A stretch of 64,000 nt of DNA, from the NCBI RefSeq assembly GCF_000829825.1, contig NZ_JXSL01000020.1:248001-312000 (forward strand), written 5' to 3'. This DNA comes from Paramagnetospirillum magnetotacticum MS-1. Lineage in GTDB: Bacteria; Pseudomonadota; Alphaproteobacteria; Rhodospirillales; Magnetospirillaceae. Under the pieces are notes generated by a model. The model was given only the letters and a program-made list of their open reading frames with translations, was not told the origin of the DNA and made no database searches. Shown here in pieces: positions 28,329 to 37,707 of the stretch. Position numbers and translations under genes: made by a program. Position 1 is the first letter of the stretch, and each line of letters opens with the position of its first letter.

Positions 28329-28706
28329 TTGGCTCGTATCGCTGGCGTCAATATTCCGACGAATAAGCGCGTTCTGATCGCGCTGACCTACATTCATGGC
28401 ATCGGTCGCGCCAAGGCGACGGAGATCACCACCTCGCTGGGTATCCCCGCCGAACGCCGCGTCAATCAGCTGACTGACGACGAAGTGCTCAAGATTCGTG
28501 AGCTCATCGACCGCGACTTCCAGGTCGAGGGTGACCTGCGTCGCTCGGTGGCCATGAACATCAAGCGTCTGATGGATCTGGGCTGCTATCGCGGCCTTCG
28601 CCATCGCCGTGGCCTGCCGGTTCACGGTCAGCGGACCCACACGAATGCCCGTACCCGCAAGGGTCCGGCCAAGCCGATTGCCGGCAAGAAGAAAGTTACG
28701 AAGTAA
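28329..28706 (+). CDS. rpsM: 30S ribosomal protein S13
   Basis: Head protein that contacts P-site tRNA and forms bridges to the 50S subunit, 125 residues. The start is TTG 28329: it gives the universal N-terminus [15 protein letters not shown], no ATG is available, and GAAGGAG (28312-28318) lies 10 nt upstream. The C-terminal [19 protein letters not shown] is diagnostic. A TTG start may limit translation relative to rpsK, 12 bp downstream. Confidence 0.98.
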   Translation: MARIAGVNIPTNKRVLIALTYIHGIGRAKATEITTSLGIPAERRVNQLTDDEVLKIRELIDRDFQVEGDLRRSVAMNIKRLMDLGCYRGLRHRRGLPVHGQRTHTNARTRKGPAKPIAGKKKVTK

Positions 28707-28718
28707 GGAACACCTCCG

Positions 28719-29114
28719 ATGGCTAAGCCTGCTGCTGCCGCGCGTCCTCGTCGCCGCGAGCGCAAGAACATCACCTCGGGCGTGGCGCATGTTAACGCCA
28801 CGTTCAACAACACCATGATCACCATCACCGATGCCCAGGGTAACACTATTTCCTGGTCTTCGGCTGGTATGCAGGGCTTCAAGGGCTCGCGCAAGTCGAC
28901 TCCGTACGCGGCCCAGGTGGCCGCCGAGGACGCGGGCCGCAAGGCCTCCGAGCACGGCATGCGCACCCTCGAGGTCGAGGTGAAGGGTCCTGGCGCTGGC
29001 CGCGAGTCCGCTCTGCGCGCTCTGCAGGCCGTTGGCTTCCAGATCACCTCGATCCGCGACGTCACGCCGATCCCGCACAACGGGTGCCGGCCGCGCAAGC
29101 GCCGTCGCGTCTGA
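28719..29114 (+). CDS. rpsK: 30S ribosomal protein S11
   Basis: Platform protein near the mRNA exit site, 131 residues. [39 protein letters not shown] and the C-terminus [13 protein letters not shown] are canonical. The N-terminus is Ala/Arg-rich, as in alphaproteobacteria. rpoA follows after 101 bp that contain a large hairpin. Confidence 0.99.
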   Translation: MAKPAAAARPRRRERKNITSGVAHVNATFNNTMITITDAQGNTISWSSAGMQGFKGSRKSTPYAAQVAAEDAGRKASEHGMRTLEVEVKGPGAGRESALRALQAVGFQITSIRDVTPIPHNGCRPRKRRRV

Positions 29115-29136
29115 TCGGGTTTCCTTGGAATGGGAT

Positions 29137-29172
29137 GCCGCCGGCCTCCTCGCATTGAGGAGGTTCGGCGGC
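29137..29172 (+). other. Large hairpin between rpsK and rpoA
   Basis: Outer stem 29137-29143 / 29166-29172 (GCCGCCG / CGGCGGC) and inner stem 29145-29151 / 29157-29163 (CCTCCTC / GAGGAGG) with one small internal mismatch. It is followed after a few bases by CCCGTTTTCGTTTTCC. It is a weak terminator or processing site candidate. Confidence 0.5.
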
Positions 29173-29215
29173 GCGCCCGTTTTCGTTTTCCTTTGTTCAG
29201 GATGAGGTCACGCTC

Positions 29216-30232
29216 GTGATTCAGAAGAACTGGCAGGAACTGATTAAGCCCAACAAGCTCCATGTGGAGCCCGGGGCCGATGCGCAGCGTAGCGCCACCG
29301 TCGTCGCCGAACCGCTGGAACGCGGCTTTGGTATGACTCTCGGCAACAGCTTGCGCCGTGTGCTGCTGTCCTCCTTGCAGGGCGCGGCCGTCACCGCTAT
29401 CCAGATCGATGGGGTTCTGCACGAATTCTCGTCGATCCCCGGTGTGCGCGAAGACGTCACCGACATCATCCTCAACATCAAGACCCTCGGCCTGCGCATG
29501 CATGGCGAGGGGCCCAAGCGGATGCATCTGCGGGCCGTCGGCCCCGGCGAAGTCACCGCCGGCTTGATCGAGGTCGGTCACGACATCGAGATCATGGACC
29601 CCGAACTGGTGCTGTGCACCCTGGACGAGGGCGCCAAGCTGAACATCGAGTTCACGGTCGAGACCGGCAAGGGCTATGTCCCCGCCTCGCAGAACCGCCC
29701 CGAGGATTCGCCGATCGGTCTCATTCCGATCGACGCCATCTTCTCGCCGGTGCGCAAGGTGGCCTACAAGGTGGAAAACACCCGCGTGGGCCAGGTCACC
29801 GACTATGACAAGCTGAACATGACCGTCGAGACCAACGGCGCGGTCACCCCTGACGACGCCGTGGCCCTGGCCGCGCGTATCCTTCAAGACCAGCTGCAGC
29901 TGTTCATCAACTTCGAGGAGCCCACCGCGGTCGTCGAGGAAGAGAAGAAGGACGAACTGCCCTTCAACAAGAACCTGCTGCGCAAGGTCGACGAGCTGGA
30001 GCTTTCGGTCCGTTCGGCCAACTGCCTGAAGAACGACAACATCATCTATATCGGCGATCTGGTCCAAAAGACCGAGGCCGAGATGCTGCGCACTCCCAAT
30101 TTCGGCCGCAAGTCGCTGAACGAGATCAAGGAAGTGCTGGCGCAGATGGGTCTTCATCTGGGCATGGAAATCGCCAATTGGCCGCCGGAGAATATCGAAG
30201 AGCTGGCCAAGAAGCTGGAAGAGCCTTACTGA
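29216..30232 (+). CDS. rpoA: RNA polymerase alpha subunit
   Basis: Scaffold subunit for polymerase assembly and target of UP elements and activators, 338 residues. The N-terminal domain has [20 protein letters not shown]; after a flexible linker the C-terminal domain has [17 protein letters not shown] and [12 protein letters not shown]. The start is GTG 29216 with a weak GAGG upstream; the next in-frame ATG is too late. A strong terminator follows at 30241. Confidence 0.99.
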   Translation: MIQKNWQELIKPNKLHVEPGADAQRSATVVAEPLERGFGMTLGNSLRRVLLSSLQGAAVTAIQIDGVLHEFSSIPGVREDVTDIILNIKTLGLRMHGEGPKRMHLRAVGPGEVTAGLIEVGHDIEIMDPELVLCTLDEGAKLNIEFTVETGKGYVPASQNRPEDSPIGLIPIDAIFSPVRKVAYKVENTRVGQVTDYDKLNMTVETNGAVTPDDAVALAARILQDQLQLFINFEEPTAVVEEEKKDELPFNKNLLRKVDELELSVRSANCLKNDNIIYIGDLVQKTEAEMLRTPNFGRKSLNEIKEVLAQMGLHLGMEIANWPPENIEELAKKLEEPY

Positions 30233-30240
30233 CTTGTTTC

Positions 30241-30294
30241 CGGCGCGACATTGGCCCGCCCTTCCGGCCCCAATGTCGCGCCGTAAGCTTTTTT
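30241..30294 (+). terminator. Strong terminator between rpoA and rplQ
   Basis: Perfect 14-bp stem (30241-30254 with 30270-30283, CGGCGCGACATTGG / CCAATGTCGCGCCG), 15-nt loop, then TAAGCTTTTTT. In most bacteria rplQ is cotranscribed with rpoA, so this placement is unusual. Confidence 0.88.
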
Positions 30295-30394
30295 AGGACC
30301 ACACCGGTCCACCCGCTCGTTCTCCGCTGATGGTGGCGATGCGGCAGTACAATCGGCTTCGCCCGGCGAGGCCCAAGCGACGAGGAGAGTTGTT

Positions 30395-30817
30395 ATGCGT
30401 CATGGTATGTCCGGCCGTAAGCTGAACCGCGACAAGTCGGCCCGTAAGGCCCTGTTCGTCAGCTTGTCCAACGCCCTGTTGAAGCACGAGCAGATCAAGA
30501 CCACCCTGCCCAAGGCCAAGGACCTGCGTCCCGTGGTCGAGAAGCTGATCACGCTGGGCAAGCGCGGCGACCTGCACGCCCGCCGTCAGGCCTATGCCTT
30601 CCTGCGCGACGACAAGGTGGTCGCCAAGCTGTTCGCCGTGATCGGCGAGCGCTACAAGACCCGCAATGGCGGCTACACCCGCGTGCTGAAGGCCGGTTTC
30701 CGTTACGGCGATTGCGCCCCCATGGCCATCATCGAGCTGGTCGATCGCGATCCCACCGCCAAGGGCACCGATTCCGGCCCGACCGCCGACAAGAAGGCCG
30801 ATGCCGACGAGGAGTGA
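30395..30817 (+). CDS. rplQ: 50S ribosomal protein L17
   Basis: Large-subunit protein at the tunnel exit region, 140 residues. [20 protein letters not shown] is canonical; the C-terminus is an acidic/Lys tail ([10 protein letters not shown]). GAGGAGAG precedes the ATG. It is separated from rpoA by 162 bp containing a strong terminator, so it probably uses its own promoter or read-through; I found no clear promoter. It ends with its own terminator. Confidence 0.98.
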   Translation: MRHGMSGRKLNRDKSARKALFVSLSNALLKHEQIKTTLPKAKDLRPVVEKLITLGKRGDLHARRQAYAFLRDDKVVAKLFAVIGERYKTRNGGYTRVLKAGFRYGDCAPMAIIELVDRDPTAKGTDSGPTADKKADADEE

Positions 30818-30846
30818 TCCTCCGGTCCTCGGACGTCTTTGAGATC

Positions 30847-30880
30847 AAGAGGGGCCGTTCCGCAAGGGGCGGCCTCTTTT
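30847..30880 (+). terminator. Terminator after rplQ
   Basis: AAGAGGGGCCG (30847-30857) pairs, with a small bulge, with CGGCCTCTTTT (30870-30880), followed by GTTTG. It marks the end of the ribosomal protein cluster. Confidence 0.75.
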
Positions 30881-30925
30881 GTTTGTGACGCGCCAAAGGC
30901 AAATGTCTCGACGGGAGATGGCCTG

Positions 30926-32032
30926 ATGAGTCTTGATGAAGCCGTCCGGTCGGCCATGGCTCTGATCGCCAAGGATGATTTCGAGGGTGGTTTGGCGCTG
31001 TTCGCCCAGATCAATCAGGCCGCGCCGGGCAATCCCGTAGTCCTTGGGCTTATGGGCAGGACCTGCCTGAAGATGGGGCGCTATGCGCAAGGGGTGGACT
31101 TCCTGAAGGGCGCGGTGAGCCTGCATCCCAATGTGGATACCGTCTTCGATATCTTCTGGGGCCTGGCCCATATGAAGGCCTATGGCGATGCCGTTGCCTT
31201 GTGCCGCGACTTCGCCCCTCTCATCGACGGTGATGTGCGTTTCCTGCCGTTTCTCGGATTGGCCCAGATCTATGTTGGCCTTTACCGGGAGGCGGTGGCG
31301 ACCTTGCGCCGCGCCCGTGAGGTCATGCCCGAGGATTTCTACATTCGCCATAACCTGTCGACGGCGCTCTTGTTCCTCGGACAGCGGGAGGAGGCCGTCG
31401 ATTGCTTCTCCCAACTGCTTCGCGACTGGGATGGCGGGGACGTCATTCCGACGCCCCTACAGCGCCTCGACGCAATAGCCGAAGGCTATGACCAGAACGA
31501 ATTGCACAACTGGTTCAGCATTCGTCTGCTTCAGCTGTACCGGGATCACTTTCCCGCTCGGTCCATGCAGCGGGTTTTGGAACTGGGGACGGGGACCGGC
31601 CTTCTGGCCTCAAGATTGTCGGGCTCGGCTCTTTCGGTCACCGGGATCGAACGCTCGACGGCCATGGCGGCCCAGGCGCGGCGGCGCGGGGTTTACGCTC
31701 CTTTGATCGAAGGCGATCTGCCTGGGGTCTTGGATATGGTGGAAGGTCCCTTCGAGACCATCTTGTCATCGTGTGTTCTGTATTACTTTGCCGATCTCAG
31801 GCCATTTTTCACCCAGGCCGCCCGCCTGTTGGGGGCGGGTGGGGTCTTCTTGTTTTCCGTCGATCCCCTGTCCGATCCGCGCGAAGTGGCGATCACGGGA
31901 CCGGGGGAATACGCCCACAGCCGCGCCTATCTCCGCCGTCTGGCAGTGGAATCCGGCTTCAAGGAAGTGGCCATGGAGATCGACCGTCACCGGGGCCCAC
32001 CGGGATTCTGGTGCGCTTTCAGGAAGGCTTGA
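30926..32032 (+). CDS. TPR-repeat class I SAM-dependent methyltransferase
   Basis: A 368-residue cytoplasmic protein. Residues ~1-170 form about four TPR-like repeats (for example ALFAQINQAAPGNPVVLGLM and LYREAVATLRRAREVMPEDF). Residues ~210-365 are a Rossmann methyltransferase with motif I VLELGTGTGLLA near residue 217, then VTGIERSTAMAAQARRRG and SSCVLYYFADL. ATG 30926 has GGGAG upstream; a longer frame would start in the rplQ terminator. The substrate is unknown. Its 3' end overlaps the convergent ATP12 gene by 14 bp. Confidence 0.8.
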   Translation: MSLDEAVRSAMALIAKDDFEGGLALFAQINQAAPGNPVVLGLMGRTCLKMGRYAQGVDFLKGAVSLHPNVDTVFDIFWGLAHMKAYGDAVALCRDFAPLIDGDVRFLPFLGLAQIYVGLYREAVATLRRAREVMPEDFYIRHNLSTALLFLGQREEAVDCFSQLLRDWDGGDVIPTPLQRLDAIAEGYDQNELHNWFSIRLLQLYRDHFPARSMQRVLELGTGTGLLASRLSGSALSVTGIERSTAMAAQARRRGVYAPLIEGDLPGVLDMVEGPFETILSSCVLYYFADLRPFFTQAARLLGAGGVFLFSVDPLSDPREVAITGPGEYAHSRAYLRRLAVESGFKEVAMEIDRHRGPPGFWCAFRKA

Positions 32033-32732
32033 GCAGGCTCAGGAAACGGGCTGCCGCTTCGATATCGGCTTTCAGTTCGGCGCGGCGGTCGGCGGCTTCC
32101 CAGTCCTCGCCCCAAAGCTCGATCTGATAGGTCTCGTCCAGTTGCGAGGCCTGAAAGGCGGCTTCGGCATCGAGGCGGCCTTCGATCAGGCCAAGGCCCA
32201 GGATGAGCGAGCCCATGGCGGCGGTGGCCGATTGCAGCGAAGTCAGCCGCCAAAGGTCGAGGGTTTCGATATGCCGCTGGAGGGCGGTCAGAGAGGACGG
32301 GGATTGCGCCACGGCGGTCAGGCTGGTTGTGGTGGCCAGTGGCGCATCCAGGCTTTGGGCCGCCCAATCCAGCAAGGGTTGCCAGGCCGCACTTTGGCGT
32401 GCCACCAGATCGGCGGGACAATCGGCGCGATAGCACAGCAGATCGGTCCCGGCATAGTTCATCAACTGGGCGGTGATATGCGGGCGTTCGGGACCGACGC
32501 GGTCCAGGGCCGTGCTGGCCAATTGGGTCAAGGGCATGGTGGAGGGCAGGATCTGTTCGCCCTGCTCGCGCCATTCTCCGGCAATGGCGTCGGCCAGTCG
32601 GGCCGAGGGCACGGAAAGGGGGCGCCCGCCGGGGGTCTTGATGGCCTTGCCGTCCAAAAAGATGGCGTATCCGCCGTCACGGGGCTCGGCGGATGAATCC
32701 TTATAGAAGCGCTTGATGGATTTGAACGACAC
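32019..32732 (-). CDS. ATP12-family F1-ATPase assembly chaperone
   Basis: A 237-residue homologue of mitochondrial ATP12, which binds the F1 alpha subunit during ATP synthase assembly. Recognisable segments are KRFYKDSS, FLDGKAIKTPGGRPLSVPS and AIAGEWREQGE near the N-terminus, then TDLLCYRADCPADLV and ELWGEDWEA. The start is GTG 32732 (AGAAGG about 11 nt upstream); upstream frame residues lie inside the AsmA gene. It is the last gene of the long minus-strand run, 32 bp after the AsmA-like gene. Confidence 0.88.
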   Translation of the reverse strand: MSFKSIKRFYKDSSAEPRDGGYAIFLDGKAIKTPGGRPLSVPSARLADAIAGEWREQGEQILPSTMPLTQLASTALDRVGPERPHITAQLMNYAGTDLLCYRADCPADLVARQSAAWQPLLDWAAQSLDAPLATTTSLTAVAQSPSSLTALQRHIETLDLWRLTSLQSATAAMGSLILGLGLIEGRLDAEAAFQASQLDETYQIELWGEDWEAADRRAELKADIEAAARFLSLLKPS

Positions 32733-32764
32733 GGGGAAAAAAGCCTTCTGGGGTGGAACTGAGT

Positions 32765-34777
32765 TCAGCGGGCGAGGCGGCGGGCCTGGGCGGTGCGGCA
32801 CGGCGCCGCATCGGACAGGGGCTTGCCGCCGCCCTCGGTCGAGAGGATCGGGGCGCCCAATACGCCCTTGATCCGCAGAGGCGGCGTGGTGCGCCCGGCA
32901 ACGCTGATGTCCAGGACCTCGCTGCGAAGATCGATGGAGCCCGAGGCCAGGGCGGCGGAGCTTGCCGTTTCGGCCGCCAGTCCCCTGTCCAGGCTGACCA
33001 GACCGGCCTTGACCGGCAGGCGGGCCACCAGGCACCGCAGGCGCAGCCCCTCGGGACCTTGGGCTCCGGCCAGGTCACGGGACAGCCGGGCGGGAAAATC
33101 TCCCCCCCAGTCCTTCCCCATCACCGTTTCGCCCAAGGTAAGGGCCAGATTGCCTTCGGCGCTTCCGGCCATGATCCTGAGATTGGAGCCCTGGGCCTTG
33201 AGGTCGAAGGCGAGGTCGGCCTTGGCGCCTTTGAGGCTCCCCCCGGTCAGGGGAGCGGGGTCGAGGCCGTTGCCCGCCAGTCGCAAGGACAGGGCGGGGG
33301 CCTTGGCCATGGTATCGAGCCGCAATTCGCCGCCGAGGCGGCCTTCACCCGATCGGGCGGTGAAATTTTCCAAGGAGAGACGGCCCGCCGCGACCCGGAG
33401 TTCCGCGGTGGCATCGCTCACATGGGCCGGGCCCATCTGCAGGCGGGCGGCGCTTAGCGACAGGTCCACGTCCAAGTCCCTGACCAGATCCAGCGCCAGG
33501 GCATCGATAGGGAGAATACGGCCGTCATCGATGGGAATGGCCGGATGCTGAGGCTGGGAAGGCTGGCCGGAACCATTGCTGCGGGGCGGGGGCAGCGAGA
33601 AATCTCCAAGCTGCAGTTGAGACGCGGAAAGACGGCCGTAAAGGCGCGGATGTGGCGTCTGAACCAGGGACAGTTCGCCAGCCAGATCGCTCTTGCCCAG
33701 GTTGCTTTTCAGTCCCGTCAGGCGCCAGCCGTTGTCGATATCGCTTAAATGCCCGGACAGCTTGACCTGACCGGCATTGGGCAGGTCAAGGGCCAGCAAC
33801 CGCATGACCCCCGTCAGGGACTCGGCCTCCAGGGTGAGCGCCATGTCCACGCCCCGCTGCTCCGAAATATCGGCCATCTGGCCTTTGACGGTGATCAGCT
33901 GGGAATCGCGCCGTCCGATGACCGCGTCGATGTCGGACGCCGCCAGGGGACCGGCGCTATCGGTGAGGCGGGCCGCCAGCTTGAACGGCCCGAGGGCCGG
34001 GATCGGAGCCTTACCGGGGCGCAGGCGGAGAAGATCCGACATTTCCTCGCCCTGGGCGTGCAGTTCCAGGTCCAGTCCCTTGCCAGCCAGGGGCTGGGTG
34101 ATGGTTCCGCGCAAGGTCAGATTGGCCGTCCCCACGCTGCCCTTGATCTGCACCGGATACGGCTTGGCCCCCCCTAAAGCGGTGAGGGGGGCGATGACGC
34201 CCGACAGGCTGAGTGGAGCATCCCGCCAGCGTCCATCCACTTGCAGCGACAACGGCCCGCCAGCTTCGGTTTCGGGGGTGAACTGCGCCTTGGACACTTG
34301 GATCGTGCCATTGCTCAACCGGATGTCGGCGTCCTCTACCCGCAGCCCGGAAAGGGCAAGTTGGGTTCGCGGCGTTCCATCGGAAGCCCCCCCCAGGTCT
34401 AGGGGTTTGATCTGGGGCAGCGCGCTCAGCTTCTGCGTATGAAGGACAGGGCGCAGCAGGGTGAGGCTTTCGAGCCGCAATTGCCGCAAGGCCAGAGGCA
34501 CCAGGGCCACGCGGGCCTCGACCCGGTCGATATAGAGGAGCGGGCCTCCCTTGCCAGCCGTCAGGGTGACGCCGGTGAAGCTCAGCACCGGCGACGGTCC
34601 CAGCTTCAACTTGGTGGCGCCAGCGAAGGTGAGGTCGAGTCCGGTGGCGGCCTTCACCCTTTCGGCCAGGAAGTGGTTGTAGGTTTCCGAGTTCAGGGAT
34701 TTGCCCGCGGCGATGACCGCGACCACCAGAGCGAGCAGCAGGGCGGCAGCGATCTTGGCAATGGTACTCGGCCTCAT
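32765..34777 (-). CDS. AsmA-family envelope protein
   Basis: A 670-residue protein with an N-terminal membrane anchor (IAAALLLALVVAVIAAG, about residues 9-25). It has the AsmA start pattern: FLAERVKAATGLDLTFAG, LGPSPVLSFTGVTL and YIDRVEARVALVPL. The rest is repetitive beta-strand sequence expected for a periplasmic lipid-transport groove or bridge. AsmA-like proteins help move phospholipids or shape the outer membrane. The start codon overlaps the stop of the upstream phosphatase gene by 4 bp. The C-terminus has several cysteines (RLRCLVAR, DAAPCRT). Confidence 0.82.
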   Translation of the reverse strand: MRPSTIAKIAAALLLALVVAVIAAGKSLNSETYNHFLAERVKAATGLDLTFAGATKLKLGPSPVLSFTGVTLTAGKGGPLLYIDRVEARVALVPLALRQLRLESLTLLRPVLHTQKLSALPQIKPLDLGGASDGTPRTQLALSGLRVEDADIRLSNGTIQVSKAQFTPETEAGGPLSLQVDGRWRDAPLSLSGVIAPLTALGGAKPYPVQIKGSVGTANLTLRGTITQPLAGKGLDLELHAQGEEMSDLLRLRPGKAPIPALGPFKLAARLTDSAGPLAASDIDAVIGRRDSQLITVKGQMADISEQRGVDMALTLEAESLTGVMRLLALDLPNAGQVKLSGHLSDIDNGWRLTGLKSNLGKSDLAGELSLVQTPHPRLYGRLSASQLQLGDFSLPPPRSNGSGQPSQPQHPAIPIDDGRILPIDALALDLVRDLDVDLSLSAARLQMGPAHVSDATAELRVAAGRLSLENFTARSGEGRLGGELRLDTMAKAPALSLRLAGNGLDPAPLTGGSLKGAKADLAFDLKAQGSNLRIMAGSAEGNLALTLGETVMGKDWGGDFPARLSRDLAGAQGPEGLRLRCLVARLPVKAGLVSLDRGLAAETASSAALASGSIDLRSEVLDISVAGRTTPPLRIKGVLGAPILSTEGGGKPLSDAAPCRTAQARRLAR

Positions 34778-35463
34778 TGGGCGTCTCCGGCCTTCTCTCC
34801 GGTGACGGCGTCCAGCACTTCGGTCAGGTTGTCGAAGGTATCCAGCACCACCTGGGCACCGGCGCGCTGCAACTCATCCAGGGAGTGATAGCCCCAGGAC
34901 ACGCCGACGGCGGCGCTGCGGGCGGCGGCGGCCATGGCCATGTCATAGGCGGTGTCGCCGATCATGACGATCTCGTTCAGCTCCAGCCCGCAATCGGCGG
35001 CGGCACGGCGCAGCATGGACGGATTGGGCTTGCTGGGATTGTCGTCGGCGGTCTGGATGGTGACGAAGCGCCCTTCAAGCTCGTGAGCCTGCAGCATGGA
35101 ATCCACGCCGCGCCGGGACTTACCGGTGGCCAGGCCCAAAAGCCAGCCTTCACGTTCCAGACGATCCAGAGCCTCCCTCACGCCGGGAAACAGCGGCTCC
35201 ATCGTGTCGGGCAGGAGGCGCATGGCGCGGAAGGCCTCCTTATAGGCGTCGGCCACGGCGCGATGCGTGGTCGGCGTCGCCCAGGGCAACAGCACGGCGC
35301 AGGCATCCACCAGGGACAGGCCGATGATGCGGCGCACCTGTTCGGGGCGGGGAATGCCCAGATTCAAGTTGCTCCACGCCTCGGTCATGGCCGAAACGAT
35401 ATTGTGCTGGCTGTCCACCAGGGTGCCGTCCACATCGAAGACGGCAAGGCGCAGATGGGACAT
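34774..35463 (-). CDS. HAD-family phosphatase (phosphoglycolate phosphatase-like)
   Basis: A 229-residue cytoplasmic HAD hydrolase. Motif I is FDVDGTLVDS (nucleophile Asp10, acid/base Asp12), motif II lies in GLATGKSRRG, and motif IV is MIGDTAYDMAMAAAA. The cap insertion after motif I places it in subfamily IA with Gph/PGP. The substrate cannot be fixed by sequence; 2-phosphoglycolate or a pyrophosphate is possible. It overlaps the AsmA-like gene (ATGA) and lies 245 bp downstream of the pseudouridine synthase gene, a gap that contains a 32-bp repeat pair. Confidence 0.85.
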   Translation of the reverse strand: MSHLRLAVFDVDGTLVDSQHNIVSAMTEAWSNLNLGIPRPEQVRRIIGLSLVDACAVLLPWATPTTHRAVADAYKEAFRAMRLLPDTMEPLFPGVREALDRLEREGWLLGLATGKSRRGVDSMLQAHELEGRFVTIQTADDNPSKPNPSMLRRAAADCGLELNEIVMIGDTAYDMAMAAAARSAAVGVSWGYHSLDELQRAGAQVVLDTFDNLTEVLDAVTGEKAGDAQ

Positions 35464-35564
35464 CGGGCTCCGGGGCGCTGCTTACATTTTTCGTGGGGTC
35501 ATCTTACCCCATCGGGCGGTCACAACCAACCGCCGGAATGGGGCCGGACGATGACGTTTCTTAT

Positions 35565-35702
35565 TCCATATCCCGATGTGTGCAACGCATCGGGATCGCC
35601 CTCAAACGGCGGGCGCGCCCTCCGGGTCGCTTGCCTCCCGCGGCATAAGCCGCGCGGCCCTTTGGGCCTATCCATATCCCGATGAGTGCAACGCATCGGG
35701 AT
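35565..35702. repeat. 32-bp hairpin repeat pair with a central palindrome
   Basis: Two copies of a 32-bp sequence (35565-35596 and 35671-35702) differ at one base. Each holds 9-bp inverted arms ATCCCGATG / CATCGGGAT around a TGTGCAACG or AGTGCAACG loop. Between them is another hairpin, CGCGGC-ATAA-GCCGCG (about 35639-35654). The set lies between the phosphatase and the pseudouridine synthase genes. Confidence 0.8.
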
Positions 35703-35708
35703 TTGGGA

Positions 35709-36701
35709 TCAGTCTTCGTCGAAGGACACGAAGGGCGGGCCCGAACGGCTTTCGGTGAAGCCGAAGAAGTCAAAGCTGGCCTTGATATGGGGGGGCAGCG
35801 GTGCCGCCACCTCCAGCATCTTGCCGGTGCGGGGATGGGGCAGGCGCACGGCGCGGGCGTGCAGGTGCAGCTTGCGCGATACGCCGGTCCCCTCGATCAG
35901 GGCATCCTGGCCGCCATATTTGCCATCGCCCATGATGGGTGTGCCCAGCAGCAGGCAATGGGCGCGCAATTGGTGGGTACGGCCCGTGCGCGGCTCCATT
36001 TCCAGCCAGGCGGCCCGCTTCAAGGTGGAATCAACCACGCGGTAATAGGTGACAGCGTGCTTGCCCTCTTCCTTGTCCACGGCCATTTTCTCGCCCGCCT
36101 TGCCGGGCAGTTTGGCCAGCGGCGCGTCGATGCGGCCTTGGGGATAGCGGGGCACACCGGCCACCAGGGCCCAATAGCATTTGCGGGCCGAGCGGCTTTT
36201 GAAAGCGGCGGCAAGCTTGGAGGCGGCATTGGCGGTGCGGCCCAGCAGCAGAACACCCGACGTGTCCTTGTCCAGGCGATGGACCAGCTTGGGCCGCCCG
36301 GCCCCGAAGCACAGCGCGTCAAGCCAGGCGTCCAGATGCTTGTCGGCCATGCCGGTGCCGCCCTGGACCGCCAGTCCCGGCGGCTTGTTCAGTGCGATGA
36401 CATCGTCGTCCATGTAAAGCACCGCATCGCGCAGCATGCGGGCGATCTTTTCGTCCACCACGACGGGCTTGGCCTCGCGCACAGGCGCCTCGTCGGCGGG
36501 CAGCGGCGGGACGCGGATGGCCTGACCCGCTTCGAGACGCTGGTTGGACTTGGCGCGCTTGCCGTCCACGCGGACATTGCCAGCGCGCAGCCACTTTTCC
36601 AGCAGCCCGTGGCCGACGGTGGGGAAATGGCGCTTGAACCAGCGGTCGAGGCGAATCTCGGATTCTTCCTCGGCGACGGTCATGGTCTGAACTTCACTCA
36701 T
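35709..36701 (-). CDS. RluC/RluD-family 23S rRNA pseudouridine synthase
   Basis: A 330-residue enzyme. An N-terminal S4 RNA-binding domain (EIRLDRWFKRHFP to AGQAIRVPP, residues ~15-70) is followed by the catalytic domain. The catalytic Asp is in HRLDKDTSGVLLLGR, around residue 143, and TGRTHQLRAHCLLLGTPIMG is the second family motif. RluC-type is most likely (23S sites 955, 2504 and 2580 in E. coli). The start overlaps the end of hpnL by 8 bp, so it is probably coupled to the hopanoid genes. Confidence 0.88.
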   Translation of the reverse strand: MSEVQTMTVAEEESEIRLDRWFKRHFPTVGHGLLEKWLRAGNVRVDGKRAKSNQRLEAGQAIRVPPLPADEAPVREAKPVVVDEKIARMLRDAVLYMDDDVIALNKPPGLAVQGGTGMADKHLDAWLDALCFGAGRPKLVHRLDKDTSGVLLLGRTANAASKLAAAFKSRSARKCYWALVAGVPRYPQGRIDAPLAKLPGKAGEKMAVDKEEGKHAVTYYRVVDSTLKRAAWLEMEPRTGRTHQLRAHCLLLGTPIMGDGKYGGQDALIEGTGVSRKLHLHARAVRLPHPRTGKMLEVAAPLPPHIKASFDFFGFTESRSGPPFVSFDED

Positions 36702-37707
36702 GGGCGGACCCTACCGGCGGGGGAGGGGCGGGTACAGAGGAAAGTTTCGCGGCCTTGTCCTTGGCCGTCCGGTGCTCGATGTAATGCCACACGAACAGCG
36801 CGGGCAGGCCCATCAGCAATTCGCGGCCGCGTTTGAGCAGGGACACCGCCAGGGCGATTTCGGTGGGCAGGCCGAGGGCGGCGCCCACCAGCATATAGCC
36901 GCCTTCTTGCAGGCCGATGGCGCCCGGTACCACGAAGGCCACCGAGCGGATGGCGTAGATGATGCTTTCCAGGGCCAGAATCTCGTCGATCCCCATGGGG
37001 TGGCCCAGCAGGCGCAGCGCCACCCAGGCCTCGATGGCGCCCGCCGCCCAGGCCAGGATGTGCCAGAACACCGATCGGGCGACGCGGCCATGATCGGAAT
37101 ACAGCGCGTTGACGGCGGCGTGCACACCGGCATCGGCATCGGGCGCGTCCCAGGCATGGGGCAGGATCTTGGACGGCAGAGTCTCGAGAAAACGCATCAC
37201 CACCGAGCGCTGCAACGCCACGAAGATGGCCAGCCCCGGAATGCTGACGCCCAGCGCGATCAGCGCCCAGCGGGTGACTTCGGCTTCGGGGTAGAGATGC
37301 AGCCACAAGGCGACGCCCAGGATGCTGAAGAAGAACTGGGCGATGGCCTCGGCGGTGAGGTCCACCATGACGATGGCGCTGGCATCGGCCACTCTGAAGC
37401 CGTAGCGGGTCATCAGGCGGATGCCCGCCATCTCGGCCGAAAGCGGCAGGATTCCCGCCAATTCGCCGACCCCGTCCTTGATCCAGCGGGCCACCGAGAA
37501 TTTCCAGGTGGGCACCTTGTCTTGCAGCAAGCCCCAGGCGATTCCGCACAGGGCGACGGGCAGCGCATGGGTCAAGGCCATCAGCGCTACGCCCGTCCAT
37601 CCGGCGGTGTGAAGAGCGCCGCCCACATCGCCAAAGCCGTCGCGCATGACCCAGGCCACGGCGATGATGGCGATGATGAGCGCCAGACGCAGCAGATTGG
37701 CCCTCAT
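36694..37707 (-). CDS. hpnL: Hopanoid-associated flippase-like membrane protein HpnL
   Basis: A 337-residue protein of the UPF0104/lysylphosphatidylglycerol-synthase-type membrane family, with about eight hydrophobic segments (LLRLALIIAIIAVAWVM, AIAQFFFSILGVALWL and others). A late segment, VVPGAIGLQEGGYMLVG, is characteristic. The start at ATG 37707 overlaps the hpnK stop (ATGA). Placement next to hpnK and hpnN supports the HpnL name. A role in moving hopanoids or related lipids is inferred from the family and the neighbours. Confidence 0.82.
   Translation of the reverse strand: MRANLLRLALIIAIIAVAWVMRDGFGDVGGALHTAGWTGVALMALTHALPVALCGIAWGLLQDKVPTWKFSVARWIKDGVGELAGILPLSAEMAGIRLMTRYGFRVADASAIVMVDLTAEAIAQFFFSILGVALWLHLYPEAEVTRWALIALGVSIPGLAIFVALQRSVVMRFLETLPSKILPHAWDAPDADAGVHAAVNALYSDHGRVARSVFWHILAWAAGAIEAWVALRLLGHPMGIDEILALESIIYAIRSVAFVVPGAIGLQEGGYMLVGAALGLPTEIALAVSLLKRGRELLMGLPALFVWHYIEHRTAKDKAAKLSSVPAPPPPVGSAHE

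Noticed and set aside
35561-35773. A 70-codon minus-strand frame over the 32-bp repeat pair
   Set aside because: It consists of repeat and hairpin sequence and overlaps the end of the pseudouridine synthase gene.
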